DNA from: Amycolatopsis sp. FDAARGOS 1241 | Lineage (GTDB): Bacteria; Actinomycetota; Actinomycetes; Mycobacteriales; Pseudonocardiaceae | Reading direction: 5' to 3' | Assembly (NCBI RefSeq): GCF_016889705.1 | Contig: NZ_CP069526.1 | Coordinates: forward strand, 8,398,001 to 8,462,000 | DNA: 64,000 bases | Shown: positions 27,236 through 36,590 of the stretch, piece after piece | Layout of the letters: each line of letters starts with the position of its first letter | Position numbering within the stretch: position 1 is the stretch's first letter | The notes under the pieces: generated by a model | Seen by the model: only the letters and a program-made list of their open reading frames with translations | The model's database searches: none | Told to the model about the DNA's origin: nothing | Program-made: the position numbers and the translations under genes

Positions 27236-27270
27236 AAGCGCCCCCGGACCGTGCTGATCGGGGGGCGCTT
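27236..27270 (-). terminator. Hairpin downstream of tRNA-Tyr
   Basis: 10-bp stem (27236-27245 with 27261-27270) with a partly paired 15-base loop, 7 bases past the tRNA 3' end on the minus strand. The T run is weak. Confidence 0.6.
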
Positions 27271-27276
27271 GCGGTG

Positions 27277-27358
27277 TGGCAGGTGAGGGATTCGAACCCC
27301 CGAAGGCTGAGCCGTCTGATTTACAGTCAGATCCCTTTGGCCGCTTGGGTAACCTGCC
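27277..27358 (-). tRNA. tRNA-Tyr (GTA)
   Basis: 82-base class II tRNA with a long variable arm. The acceptor GGCAGGT/ACCTGCC pairs perfectly, the anticodon stem TCTGA/TCAGA encloses CTGTAAA (anticodon GTA), and the T-loop is TTCGAAT. Confidence 0.96.
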
Positions 27359-27473
27359 CAGGCCGGGTGACCGGCCGGGTAGAAGGATACCCAACGGCCG
27401 GACCCGAGGATCAACCGGGTGGCAGGGTCTAGGCTGGTGGCCCCTGACGAGCGAGTACGAGGTGTGAGGACAC

Positions 27474-27965
27474 GTGGCGGATCCCTCTTTCGACGTGGTG
27501 AGCAAGGTCGACCGCCAGGAGGTGGACAACGCCCTGAACCAGGCGAGCAAGGAGCTGGGCACGCGGTTCGACTTCCGGGGCACCGGGACGACCATCAGCT
27601 GGGCGGGCGAGGAAGCCCTCACTATCGAGTCGGAGACCGAGGAGCGGGCGCTCGCCGCCGTGGAGGTCTTCAAGGAGAAGCTGATCAAGCGCAACATCTC
27701 GCTCAAGGCGTTCGAAGCCGGCGAGCCCGCGCTCTCCGGCAAGACCTACAAGATCGGCGGCAAGATCCTCCAGGGCATCGCCTCCGACAAGGCCAAGCAG
27801 ATCGCCAAGTTCATCCGCGACGAAGGCCCGAAGGGCGTCCAGGCCCAGATCCAGGGCGACCAGCTGCGGGTGTCGGGCAAGAAGAAGGACCAGCTGCAGG
27901 ACGTGATCGCGTTGCTGAAGGGGAAGGACTTCGAGATCGCGTTGCAGTTCACCAACTACCGGTGA
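27474..27965 (+). CDS. YajQ family nucleotide-binding protein
   Basis: 163-residue DUF520/YajQ protein, starting [20 protein letters not shown], with the characteristic [26 protein letters not shown] and ending [10 protein letters not shown]. Two ferredoxin-like folds are expected. Some members bind c-di-GMP and act on transcription factors; others bind other nucleotides. The start is GTG 27474. It is monocistronic and downstream of tRNA-Tyr on the other strand. Confidence 0.95.
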   Translation: MADPSFDVVSKVDRQEVDNALNQASKELGTRFDFRGTGTTISWAGEEALTIESETEERALAAVEVFKEKLIKRNISLKAFEAGEPALSGKTYKIGGKILQGIASDKAKQIAKFIRDEGPKGVQAQIQGDQLRVSGKKKDQLQDVIALLKGKDFEIALQFTNYR

Positions 27966-28072
27966 CGCACCCTCGTTGACCTGCGGGTATCCGCTAGCGG
28001 GTGCCCGTGGGTACAACCCAGCGCCGGCGTCCGGCCGATGTAGCTGCGCGATCTCACCGAACCGGAGCACTG

Positions 28073-28567
28073 GTGGACTCCTCATCGCCGCCTACCGGGT
28101 GCTGGACGGTGCCACGTGGAGCGACCGGTTTCCGCGACGTCGGAGCGAGCCCGCTACCCAGCACCGACCGGAAGGCCTTCGCGGCGCTCACCCATGACAC
28201 GGCCCGGCTGCTCGGCGCCACGGTGGAGCAGATCACCGCGCCGGAGCTGTACAGCACCTTCCACACAGCGACGCTCACCCATCGCGGACAGCAGCAGCGA
28301 CGGTTCGCCATCGTGTGCCACCGTCATGTCCCCGTGCTCGCCCTCGCCGAGCCGGTCACGGGCTGGGGTCCGGTCACCATCATCGAAGACGCGGTCATCC
28401 AGGCAGCGCTTGCGACTCAGACGTCGTTCCGGCTTCTCACCATCGACGAGCTCACCAGCCCGCTGAACCGCGCCGACCTGTCCGCTCTGGCCAAAGCCGA
28501 ACTGCGCCAGATCGCGCACTGGAAGCCACGCACCATCAGCGACCTGCTGTTCAACCACTGGGACTGA
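28073..28567 (+). CDS. Hypothetical protein
   Basis: 164 residues. I prefer GTG 28073, which has GGAG 5 bases upstream, over an in-phase start at 28001. The middle and C-terminal parts look protein-like (FAALTHDTARLLGATVEQIT, RRFAIVCHRHVPVLALAEP, ALAKAELRQIAHWKPRTISD). No family is recognised, and no signal peptide or membrane segment is seen. The second half could fold as a small alpha/beta protein. The lower codon bias of the first 30 codons leaves the start uncertain. Confidence 0.6.
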   Translation: MDSSSPPTGCWTVPRGATGFRDVGASPLPSTDRKAFAALTHDTARLLGATVEQITAPELYSTFHTATLTHRGQQQRRFAIVCHRHVPVLALAEPVTGWGPVTIIEDAVIQAALATQTSFRLLTIDELTSPLNRADLSALAKAELRQIAHWKPRTISDLLFNHWD

Positions 28568-28730
28568 CCGCGGCCTCCACCGACTGCGTTCGTGGCGAAG
28601 CCCGGTAAAGGCGGTACCGGGCACAAATCCGCGGCACCGAAGGCCAATCCTGAGCCAAACGCCGCCGCGACTCCCGAGCGCGGGAGGCGCTCGGCGCGTG
28701 AAGACCCACCCGGTGGGCGGTGACTACAGG

Positions 28731-29411
28731 TCACTGCGGGGTGAGCGTCCACTGGCCGTCCCACGCCTCCACCTGCACGTAAGTCGGGCCCGGGACCGGG
28801 AATGAACCGGTGTAGGGGCCGATCTGGTTCACCACCAGGGCCATCGTGCCGCCGCCCTGGACCCAGACGGCGGTGTCGCCCCGGTTCTTCGCGGTGAACG
28901 ACGCGAGCGAAACGTCCGGCGGGATGGCCACGACGGCGTCACCCTTGCCCGTATACGGCTTGCCGGCCGGGGCGGTCGGGAGGGTGCGGTGGTCGGAGAC
29001 CGTGACGGTCCAGGCGGCATCTGCGGAAACGCTGAGGGTGTGCGACGGCTTGGCTGATTCGCGGACGTTGAACCAGACCGTGCCGTGGTAGGCGCCGATG
29101 GCGTTGACGAGCAGACCTTCGTCGCCGTCGGTGTGGACGATGACGTTGGACGCGCAGTGCGGGCAGTCGAAGGTCAGGAACCCGGGGACGTCGGCGGGCC
29201 AGGAGAGGGTGACGGTGCCGTCGCCCTTGCCGGTGTGGGTTTCCGTCGGGGCCTCCAGGCGGCGGGGTGGCGGGGCCGGTGACGACGACGGAGCCGAGTG
29301 GCCGCCCAGCGACCCCAGGAGCACACCGCGCCCCGACGGCTGCACGCTGCACGAAGCCGTGACCAGCGCGATCAGCACCACGGCGGCAACGCGCCCGGCG
29401 ATCCGCGTCAT
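28731..29411 (-). CDS. Exported lipoprotein, unknown function
   Basis: 226 residues from ATG 29411. The signal peptide ends in a lipobox (LIALVTASC), so the mature protein is lipidated at Cys. A Ser/Pro linker follows, then two related beta-rich domains, each with a TGKGDGTV or TGKGDAVV motif, an N-A/Q-I-G-x-Y (NAIGAY, NQIGPY) and a final aromatic turn. A CPHC pair lies in the first domain. The duplicated domain suggests a surface binding protein. The substrate is unknown. Confidence 0.75.
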   Translation of the reverse strand: MTRIAGRVAAVVLIALVTASCSVQPSGRGVLLGSLGGHSAPSSSPAPPPRRLEAPTETHTGKGDGTVTLSWPADVPGFLTFDCPHCASNVIVHTDGDEGLLVNAIGAYHGTVWFNVRESAKPSHTLSVSADAAWTVTVSDHRTLPTAPAGKPYTGKGDAVVAIPPDVSLASFTAKNRGDTAVWVQGGGTMALVVNQIGPYTGSFPVPGPTYVQVEAWDGQWTLTPQ

Positions 29412-29625
29412 TTCCCGTTCCCCCTCGTGAGCCACCGCGCGGCCCTCCGCTGATCTTTCGTCACCCTTCGACGATCCGTTACCTCCTCCTGACACCCGAT
29501 CGAGCAGCCGAAACCCCACGACCGGGTGGAGTCTGCGCGCTGACCTGCGGAAGCGCCGCAAAACGGCCCGGGCCGAGGCCGGTTGCGTGGTGTAATCGCG
29601 CGGCCACCCGTGAGAGAGGTTCAGG

Positions 29626-30774
29626 ATGCGCCGTTGGACACCAGTGATCGCCCTCCTCACCTCGCTGGTGGTGATCGCCGCCGGGCTCACGCCCGCGTCC
29701 GCCGTGGTCGACAAGCAACAGCTGGTGCCGGGCTACGGCTCGTACGCGCGGCTGATCCGGCTGCAGTACTCGCCGTTCGGGCGCGGCCACATCCTGGCGT
29801 CGCTCACGAGTGAGGACGCCGGCGGCAAGTTCACGCCCATCATGGAGAGCACCGACGAAGGCGCTTCGTTCCACGAGATCGGCGAGATCCGCGACCCCGA
29901 CGGCAAGCTCGGCGAGTGCTGCGGCACCCTGTACGAACTGCCGCAACGCGTCGGGCGGCTGCGCGCGGGCACCGTGCTGTGGGCCGCGAGCTACCGGCAG
30001 GACGCGGGCGCGCAGCGGCGCATCGGGATCAAGGTCTGGGCCAGCATCGACGGGGGGAAGCACTGGTCGTTCCTGGCGGAGGCCGCGCGGTCGCACAACC
30101 ACGACGGCATATGGGAGCCGGAGTTCAACGTCGACGCAGGCGGCACGCTCTGGCTCCACTACGCCGACGAGACGCAGGCCCCGAAGTACGCGCAGGTGCT
30201 CAACCGCGTCGCGACGACCGACGGCGTCCGCTGGGGCACGAAGCAGCTGACGATGGCCATCCCGCCCGACCGCGTCCGCCCGGGCATGCCGATCATCCGC
30301 CGCCTGCCGGACGGGCGGTACTGGTTCAGCTACGAGATCTGCAACTACGGCGACCGCTACTGCGACCCGTACTACAAGATCTCGGACGACGGTGCGAACT
30401 GGGGTGATCCCGCCGACCCGGGCACGCGCGTCATGACCGCAAACGGCGACTACTTCCAGCACGCGCAGACCGTCTCGCTCTTCCCCGGCGGTCCCCACGG
30501 CGTGCGGCTGGTGATGGTCGGGCAGATCTTCACCGACGCGAAGGGCGTGCCGCAGCCGGGCAACGGCCAGGTGCTGCTCGCCAACGACAACCTCGGCCAG
30601 GGGAACTGGTACCCGCTGCCGGCACCCATCGCCATCAGCGGCATCTACAACAACTTCTGCCCCAACTACTCCTCGACGCTCCTGCCGGTGGACGGTGGCA
30701 AGAACGTGCTGGAGATCGCGACCGAGTACAACCTCGGCTGCAAGGCCTACTTCGGCAAGGGTCCGATGGGCTGA
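29626..30774 (+). CDS. Secreted sialidase/neuraminidase-like beta-propeller protein
   Basis: 382 residues with a Sec signal peptide (MRRWTPVIALLTSLVVIAAG, cleavage after ASA). Asp-box-like turns (STDEGASFHE, SIDGGKHWSF, ISDDGANWGD) mark a six-bladed propeller of the sialidase superfamily. Acidic and aromatic motifs (WEPEFNVDAGGTLWLHY) resemble exo-acting glycosidases. Six Cys residues could form disulfides. The site of action is outside the cell; the glycan substrate is unknown. It lies just before rfbA. Confidence 0.75.
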   Translation: MRRWTPVIALLTSLVVIAAGLTPASAVVDKQQLVPGYGSYARLIRLQYSPFGRGHILASLTSEDAGGKFTPIMESTDEGASFHEIGEIRDPDGKLGECCGTLYELPQRVGRLRAGTVLWAASYRQDAGAQRRIGIKVWASIDGGKHWSFLAEAARSHNHDGIWEPEFNVDAGGTLWLHYADETQAPKYAQVLNRVATTDGVRWGTKQLTMAIPPDRVRPGMPIIRRLPDGRYWFSYEICNYGDRYCDPYYKISDDGANWGDPADPGTRVMTANGDYFQHAQTVSLFPGGPHGVRLVMVGQIFTDAKGVPQPGNGQVLLANDNLGQGNWYPLPAPIAISGIYNNFCPNYSSTLLPVDGGKNVLEIATEYNLGCKAYFGKGPMG

Positions 30775-30816
30775 GACACTCACTCGGTCCGGTGAGGGTC
30801 AGGAGTGAGGAGTGGG

Positions 30817-31698
30817 ATGAAGGGCATCGTGCTGGCGGGCGGCAGCGGGACGCGGCTGCACCCGATCACGCAGGCCGTGTCGAAGCAGCTGCTGCCCGTC
30901 TACGACAAGCCGATGATCTACTACCCGATTTCGGTGCTGATGCTGGCCGGGATCAGGGACATCCTCGTGATCTCCACGCCGGCCGACCTGCCGAACTTCC
31001 GCGGGCTGCTCGGCGACGGCAGCCAGTTCGGGCTGTCGTTCTCCTTCGCAGAGCAGCCCAGCCCCAACGGCTTGGCCGAGGCCTTCGTCATCGGCGCCGA
31101 CTTCGTGGGCGACGACTCCGTCGCCCTCGTGCTGGGCGACAACATCTTCTACGGCCAGGGCTTCTCGCGGACGCTCCAGACCGCCGCCACCGACCTCGAC
31201 GGCTGTGTGCTGTTCGGGTACCAGGTGAAGGACCCCGAGCGCTACGGCGTCGGGGAGCTCGACGGGTCGGGGAAACTCGTGTCCATCGAGGAGAAGCCCA
31301 CTTCACCGCGGTCCAACAACGCCATCACCGGGCTGTACTTCTACGACAACGAGGTCGTCGACATCTCGCGCGCGCTGCAGCCCTCGCACCGCGGCGAGCT
31401 CGAGATCACGGACGTCAACCTCACCTACCTGCGCGCCGGGCGCGCCACCCTCATCGAACTCAGCCGCGGCTTCGCCTGGCTCGACACGGGCACCCACGAC
31501 TCCCTGCTCGAGGCGGGGCAGTTCGTGCAGGTGCTGGAGCACCGGACGGGGGTACGAATCGCCTGCCTGGAGGAGATCGCGCTGCGGATGGGGTTCATCA
31601 GCGCGGATGAGTGCTTCGCGCTGGGGGCGAAGCTGTCGAAGAGCGGGTATGGGGAGTACGTGATGAACGTCGCGAAGTCTTCGGGGGCGGCCGGCTGA
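30817..31698 (+). CDS. rfbA: Glucose-1-phosphate thymidylyltransferase
   Basis: Makes dTDP-glucose from dTTP and glucose-1-phosphate, the first step of dTDP-deoxysugar synthesis. It has 293 residues from ATG 30817, preceded by GGAG. Motifs are the nucleotide loop [44 protein letters not shown] and [17 protein letters not shown]. rfbB and rfbD are not in the window. An rfbC-like epimerase lies about 12 kb downstream in the glycan operon. A noncoding tandem array follows. Confidence 0.95.
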   Translation: MKGIVLAGGSGTRLHPITQAVSKQLLPVYDKPMIYYPISVLMLAGIRDILVISTPADLPNFRGLLGDGSQFGLSFSFAEQPSPNGLAEAFVIGADFVGDDSVALVLGDNIFYGQGFSRTLQTAATDLDGCVLFGYQVKDPERYGVGELDGSGKLVSIEEKPTSPRSNNAITGLYFYDNEVVDISRALQPSHRGELEITDVNLTYLRAGRATLIELSRGFAWLDTGTHDSLLEAGQFVQVLEHRTGVRIACLEEIALRMGFISADECFALGAKLSKSGYGEYVMNVAKSSGAAG

Positions 31699-31750
31699 GG
31701 TTGTTGGGGGTTCCGGCGTAGAACGAACGGGCGGGTCGCGCCGCCCCGTC

Positions 31751-32106
31751 GGTGCGAGTAGACCGGTCGCGCCGCGAATGGACCGGTAGCACGGCATCGG
31801 CGTAGCGCGCGGACCAGTCGGTCGGCGCCAGCTGCGACTGGACCACTCGTGCCGCGACGCGGACTTGGCGAGTGGACCCCAGCAGCACCCAGACGGCGCC
31901 AGTGGATCTTTCGCGCCGCAGCACGGGGCGACACGAGCGGAAGTGTCGAGCCACCCGGGCGCAGCGAGTGGATCAGTGGCGCGATGCCGCCGCAGCGACT
32001 GGACCGGCAGCACCGCGCGAACGGTACAAGTGGACCCCTCGACCAACGTCACCTCCGTGAGTGGACCGGTCAGGCCACGCAGTCGGCGCGAGTGGACCCG
32101 TCGGAG
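31751..32106 (+). repeat. 31-bp degenerate tandem array, about 11 units
   Basis: A motif close to GAGTGGACC recurs along this noncoding stretch. The last six occurrences (GGA/GAC near 31940, 31971, 32002, 32033, 32064, 32095) are exactly 31 bases apart. Earlier units are spaced 20, 31, 29, 34, 30 and 35. Between motifs the sequence varies. A unit of 31 is not a multiple of 3, and no frame stays protein-like, so it is not coding. It fills the rfbA-htpX gap. Confidence 0.8.
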
Positions 32107-32955
32107 TCAGAGGCCGCGCGCCAGCTGTTCCAGGCGGTCGATGCGGTCTTCGATCGGGGGGTGCGTGGAGAACAGCTTGGACAGCCCCGCGCCCGGGCGG
32201 AAGGGGTTGGCGATCATCAGGTGTGACTGCGACACCACGGCCGGCTCGGGGGCGAGCGGGGCGGCGCGCGTGCCGCGCTCCAGTTTGCGCAGGGCGGAGG
32301 CCAGGGCGAGCGGGTCGCCGGTGAGCTGGGCGCCCGAGGCGTCCGCCTGGTACTCGCGGGAGCGGCTGACGGCGAGCTTGATGACCGACGCGGCGATGGG
32401 GCCGACCAGGATGATCAGCAGCGAGGCGATCGGGTTGCCCTCGCGGTCGTTGCCGCCGAAGAAGAAGGCGATGTTGGCGAGGAAGCTGACGACGCTGGCG
32501 AGCGCGCCGGCCACGCAGGAGATCAGGATGTCCCGGTTGTACACGTGCGAGAGCTCGTGGCCGAGGACCGCGCGCAGCTCGCGCTCGTTCAGCAGCTCGA
32601 GGATGCCGGCGGTGCAGCAGACGGCGGCGTGCTGCGGGCTGCGGCCGGTGGCGAACGCGTTGGGTGCGACCGTCGGGCTGATGTAGAGCGCCGGCATCGG
32701 CTGGCGGGCGGTGGTGGCCAGCTCGCGGACGATGCGGTACATCGCGGGCTGCTCGACCTCGGAGACGGGCCGCGCGCGCATGGCGCGCAGGGCCAGCTTC
32801 TCGGAGTTGAAGTAGGCGAACGCGTTGACCCCGAGCGCCACGACCACGCCGATGATCAGGGCACCCCGGCCGAACAGGCCGCTGATCCCGATGATGATGG
32901 CCGACAGCAAGCCGAGCAGCAACGCCGTCTTCAGCCCGTTCTGGTGCTTGTGCAC
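32107..32955 (-). CDS. htpX: Membrane zinc metalloprotease HtpX
   Basis: Membrane-quality-control protease of 282 residues from GTG 32955, with GGAGG 8 bases upstream. Hydrophobic N-terminal hairpin, then the zinc motif HELSH near residue 131 in [18 protein letters not shown] and the third ligand in [17 protein letters not shown]. It ends in [15 protein letters not shown]. It degrades misfolded membrane proteins with its active site in the cytosol. An upstream in-phase start (33003) is less likely. Confidence 0.95.
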   Translation of the reverse strand: MHKHQNGLKTALLLGLLSAIIIGISGLFGRGALIIGVVVALGVNAFAYFNSEKLALRAMRARPVSEVEQPAMYRIVRELATTARQPMPALYISPTVAPNAFATGRSPQHAAVCCTAGILELLNERELRAVLGHELSHVYNRDILISCVAGALASVVSFLANIAFFFGGNDREGNPIASLLIILVGPIAASVIKLAVSRSREYQADASGAQLTGDPLALASALRKLERGTRAAPLAPEPAVVSQSHLMIANPFRPGAGLSKLFSTHPPIEDRIDRLEQLARGL

Positions 32956-33086
32956 GCGGCTCGCCTCCGTCCGCACTGAGGGGTGGTTACTCACCGGAAA
33001 CAACGCGATCGGGCGACCCGAAGTTCCTTCACGTGATCCACTCGCGAGTTAGGGTCGACCGAGCGCCCCGACCGAGGAGGTGGGCG

Positions 33087-34055
33087 ATGCGGGGTCCGGA
33101 ACTGAGCAGGCGGAGCCTGTTCGCCCTGGCCACGGCGGGTGTGGCCACGGCCGCGCTGGCCGGTTCGGCGCGGGCGGAGCAGGTGAGGGTGGTCGACGTC
33201 GGCGGGGCGCTGACGGCCGTTGCCGTGAACCCGGTCACGGGGCTCGTCTACGTCACCGACTCGAACTCGGGCACGGTGGCCGTGCTCGACCCGAACGCGG
33301 GGCGCGTGATCACGCTCATCCCGGTCGGCGGCAAGCCCAGCGACGTCGCCGTCGACTCCGCGGCCAACCGTGTGTACGTGGCGAACCCGCCCGGCGGCAC
33401 CGTGATCGCGCTCGACGCACTGAGCCACCAGGCGGTGAGCGTCGTCGGCGCGGGCGCCGGTGCGTCGTCGGTCGCCGTGGACCCGGCGGCGAACAAGGTG
33501 TACGCGGTGAGCGGCTCCACCGGCACCTTCGCGATCCTCGACACGCTCAGCCTCACGACCCAGCGGATCGTGGCCGCGCCGAAGTCCGGGCTGGCCGGCA
33601 TCGCCCTCGACACCGGGCGGCGGCTCGCCTACTGCACGAGCCCGACGACGGACTCCCTCGAGATCTTCGACCTCGACGCCGGAAAGTTCACCGGCAGCAC
33701 CGGCGTCGGGGCCTCGCCCACGGGCGTCGCGGTGCACCAGGCGAGCGGCACGGTGTTCGTCGCGAACTCCGCGATCCACCACATGTCCATTGTGGATCCG
33801 GTGTCGCGGACGCAGAGCAAGACCGTGCTGCTGCGCAGCGAAGCGTCGGCGATCGCGGTGAACCAGGCCACCGAGACCGTGTACACCAACGGCGGCCAGA
33901 ACGGACTGTCCCGCGTGGACGGAAAGGCCGGCGTGCTCAACGGCGAGCTGAGCCTCGGCGTGAACCCCGGCGACCTCGCCGTCGACCAGCGGACCCGTGC
34001 CGTTTACGTGACGGATCCCTTGCACGGCACCGTTTCCGTCGTCCGCAACTTTTGA
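33087..34055 (+). CDS. Exported YncE-like beta-propeller protein
   Basis: 322 residues from ATG 33087. A twin-arginine signal (LSRRSLFALATAGVATAALA) suggests Tat export, with cleavage near ARA. The mature part is a seven-bladed YVTN/YncE-type propeller: repeated V-A-V-N/D and V-Y-V-T/A-N blades (NPVTGLVYVTDSNSGTVAVL, SAANRVYVANPPGGTVIAL). Such proteins bind surface or nucleic-acid ligands. The ligand here is unknown. Confidence 0.85.
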   Translation: MRGPELSRRSLFALATAGVATAALAGSARAEQVRVVDVGGALTAVAVNPVTGLVYVTDSNSGTVAVLDPNAGRVITLIPVGGKPSDVAVDSAANRVYVANPPGGTVIALDALSHQAVSVVGAGAGASSVAVDPAANKVYAVSGSTGTFAILDTLSLTTQRIVAAPKSGLAGIALDTGRRLAYCTSPTTDSLEIFDLDAGKFTGSTGVGASPTGVAVHQASGTVFVANSAIHHMSIVDPVSRTQSKTVLLRSEASAIAVNQATETVYTNGGQNGLSRVDGKAGVLNGELSLGVNPGDLAVDQRTRAVYVTDPLHGTVSVVRNF

Positions 34056-34095
34056 CCGCGCAGGTGGTGTAACTCCAGGTATACCGTCGAACGCA
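34052..34095 (+). promoter_or_regulatory. Possible leaderless promoter for the LLM gene
   Basis: TATACC at 34080-34085 ends 9 bases before the ATG, so a transcript could start at or within 3 bases of the start codon. No ribosome-binding site is visible. TTGACC at 34052-34057 is too far (22 bases) for a normal -35. Confidence 0.3.
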
Positions 34096-34970
34096 TGAAA
34101 CTCGGACTGCAGATCCCCAACTTCACCTGGGCGGGCGGGCCGGCGACGCTCGGTTCCGACCTCGCCGCTGTCGCGCGCACGGCCGACCAGGCCGGTTTCG
34201 ACTACGTCGGCGTGATGGACCACTTCTTCCAGATCCGCGGCGTCGGGCCGAGCGAGAACGACATGCTCGAGGCCTACACGACGCTGGGCTTCCTCGCGGC
34301 GCACACCGAGCGCGCCAAGCTGCTGACCGTGATCACCGGCGTCATCTACCGCCACCCCGGCCTGCTGGCGAAGACGATCACGACGCTCGACGTGCTCTCC
34401 GGCGGCCGCGCGGTGCTCGGCATCGGCGCCGGCTGGAACGAGGAGGAGTCGAAGGGCCTCGGTTTCCCGTTCCCGCCAACCGCGGAGCGCTTCGAACTGC
34501 TCGAGGAGAACCTCCAGTACATCCTGCAGATGTGGGGCGAGGGCGACGCCGCGTTTTCGAGCAAGCACTTCGAGGCCGAGCGCCTGCTGAACTCGCCGCA
34601 GGTCCTGTCGCGCCCGCACCCGCCGATCATGATCGGCGGCGGTGGCGAGAAGAAGACGCTGCGCTTCGTCGCCAAGTACGGCGACGCGTGCAACATCTTC
34701 AACACCCCCGACGTGGAGCACAAACTCGACGTGCTCAAGCAGCACTGCGAGAACGAGGGCCGCGACTACAACGAGATCACCAAGACCGCCTACCACACCC
34801 TCGACATCGGCGAGAAGGGCGAAAAAGCGGGCGAACTCCTGGCCGACCTGGAGCGCCTCCACAACCTCGGCTTCGACGCTGCGATCGGCAGCGTCCCCGG
34901 CGTGCCCGACGTGTCACTGCTGGAAAAGTTCGCCACCGACGTGATCCCCGCGGCTGAAAAACTGGTGTGA
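34095..34970 (+). CDS. LLM class F420-dependent oxidoreductase
   Basis: 291 residues, luciferase-like TIM barrel. MKLGLQIPNFTWAGG at the start, DYVGVMDHFFQIRGVG, TVITGVIYRHPGLLAKTITT, SGGRAVLGIGAGWNEEE and HPPIMIGGGGEKKTLRFVAK place it in the F420-dependent subfamily that I know as TIGR03560-like. It probably reduces a small substrate with F420H2; the substrate is unknown. It is only distantly related to the other LLM protein at 14 kb. Confidence 0.88.
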   Translation: MKLGLQIPNFTWAGGPATLGSDLAAVARTADQAGFDYVGVMDHFFQIRGVGPSENDMLEAYTTLGFLAAHTERAKLLTVITGVIYRHPGLLAKTITTLDVLSGGRAVLGIGAGWNEEESKGLGFPFPPTAERFELLEENLQYILQMWGEGDAAFSSKHFEAERLLNSPQVLSRPHPPIMIGGGGEKKTLRFVAKYGDACNIFNTPDVEHKLDVLKQHCENEGRDYNEITKTAYHTLDIGEKGEKAGELLADLERLHNLGFDAAIGSVPGVPDVSLLEKFATDVIPAAEKLV

Positions 34971-35115
34971 ACTGAGTCTCTCACTTCCACTCCGGGGCAA
35001 CGACTCGTTCACGATCCCGCGGCGTGGTTTGGGAAAAACACGCCTGTCCGGTCGCGGCGTTACTCTCCGCACCTGCCGTGGGCCGACGTGAAGCCCACCC
35101 GTTCCTCCTGCTCCC

Positions 35116-35233
35116 ACCCCGCGAGATCGCGCCGGCTTCTGGACTGAGCGGTTTCCGCGCGGCCCCTCGGCCGCGCGGAAACCGGGAGGCAACCGGGTTC
35201 AAGCGATCTCGCCGCCTCGGCGGAGCCGAGGCA
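35116..35233 (-). repeat. Structured dispersed repeat, copy 2
   Basis: Inverted relative to copy 1 (11460-11580). All stems are perfect here: outer 10 bp (35121-35130/35203-35212), inner 14 bp with a four-base loop (35151-35164/35169-35182) and a 7-bp hairpin (35214-35220/35226-35232). The linker complementary to CTCAGTCCAGAA is retained. It lies in the 384-base noncoding gap before the glycan operon, the rest of which shows nothing I can name. Confidence 0.75.
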
Positions 35234-35354
35234 AAAGATGCAGAGCACATCTCATTTCGAACTCGGTGCTCCACCCCTCGCGCGCTCCCTGTAACGACCA
35301 TCCGCTGGTCATCGACGTGTCTAGCACGCAAGCCGCGAGCCGAGGAGCCCGTTG

Positions 35355-36590
35355 ATGACCACATGCCGACTCTGCGGTTCGACAGCTCTGGTGAGTGTCG
35401 TCGATCTCGGGGCGACCCCGCCGTGTGAGCGGTTCCTGACCGCGCAGCAGCTGGCCGAGCCAGAGCACACCTATCCGCTGCACCTGCAGGTCTGCACCGA
35501 GTGCTGGCTGGCGCAGATCCCGCCGCTGATCACGCCCGAGGACACGTTCACCGACTACGCGTACTTCTCGTCGTTCTCCACCTCGTGGGTGGAACACGCG
35601 CGCGAGTACGTCGACGAGTCGGTGGAGCGGCTGGGACTGGGGCCTGATTCGTTCGTGGTGGAGGTGGCCAGCAACGACGGTTACCTGCTGCAACACGTGG
35701 TGGCGAGGGGTATCCGCTGTCTGGGCGTCGAGCCGTCGGTGAACGTCGGGCAGGCCGCGCGCGACAAGGGCGTGCCGACGAAAACCGCGTTCCTCAGCCC
35801 CGAGACGGGGCGCGACGTGCGTGAGGAACACGGGCCGGCCGACCTCGTCGCCGCCAACAACGTGTACGCGCACATCCCCGACATCATCGGCTTCACCCAC
35901 GGCCTGCGGGCACTGGTCGCCGACGACGGCTGGGTCTCCATCGAGGTGCAGCACCTGCTCACACTGATCAGCGAGAACCAGTACGACACGATCTACCACG
36001 AGCACTTCCAGTACTACACGGTGGAATCCGCGCGACGCGCGCTCGCGGTCGGCGGACTGTCCGTTGTGGACGTCGAACTCCTGCCGACGCACGGCGGCTC
36101 GATCCGGCTGTGGGCGCGGCCGACTGAGGTCGCCGGTGAGCCGAGCGCGCGGATGGTCGACGTGCTGGAGCGCGAGAAGGCCGCGGGCCTGCACGAGCTG
36201 TCCGGCTACACCGAGTTCGCCGAGCGCGTCACGCGCGTGCGGCTCGACCTGCTGGAATTCCTGGTCAAGGCGGCCAAGGAGGGCAAGACCGTGGTGGGCT
36301 ACGGCGCCCCCGGCAAGGGCAACACGCTGCTGAACCACTGCGGCATCCGGCCCGACCTGCTCGCCTACACGGTGGACCGCAACCCGTACAAGCACGGCCG
36401 GTTCACCCCGGGCACCCGCGTGCCGATCCTCGAACCCGAGCGCATCGCGGCCGACAAGCCCGACTACGTCCTCGTCCTTCCCTGGAACCTGCGGAAGGAA
36501 CTCACCGAGCAACTGTCCTACGTAGACGACTGGGGCGGGCGGCTCGTGTTCCCGATCCCCCGTCTGGAGATCGTCGAGGTGAAGCAGTGA
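35355..36590 (+). CDS. Sugar C-methyltransferase, class I SAM-dependent (TylCIII/NovU type)
   Basis: 411 residues from ATG 35355, with GAGGAG 7 bases upstream. The N-terminal zinc finger has four cysteines (CRLCG; later CTECW). A SAM domain follows (VVEVASNDGYLLQHVVARGI), then the C-terminal domain with YGAPGKGNTLLNHCGI, as in enzymes that add a branch methyl to NDP-4-keto-6-deoxysugars. The sugar product is unknown. It is the first gene of the operon; its stop overlaps the next start by 4 bases. Confidence 0.92.
   Translation: MTTCRLCGSTALVSVVDLGATPPCERFLTAQQLAEPEHTYPLHLQVCTECWLAQIPPLITPEDTFTDYAYFSSFSTSWVEHAREYVDESVERLGLGPDSFVVEVASNDGYLLQHVVARGIRCLGVEPSVNVGQAARDKGVPTKTAFLSPETGRDVREEHGPADLVAANNVYAHIPDIIGFTHGLRALVADDGWVSIEVQHLLTLISENQYDTIYHEHFQYYTVESARRALAVGGLSVVDVELLPTHGGSIRLWARPTEVAGEPSARMVDVLEREKAAGLHELSGYTEFAERVTRVRLDLLEFLVKAAKEGKTVVGYGAPGKGNTLLNHCGIRPDLLAYTVDRNPYKHGRFTPGTRVPILEPERIAADKPDYVLVLPWNLRKELTEQLSYVDDWGGRLVFPIPRLEIVEVKQ

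Noticed and set aside
31751..32106. CRISPR array
   Set aside because: The conserved part is only about 9 bases, the units are directly abutting with 31-base steps, and no cas genes are nearby.
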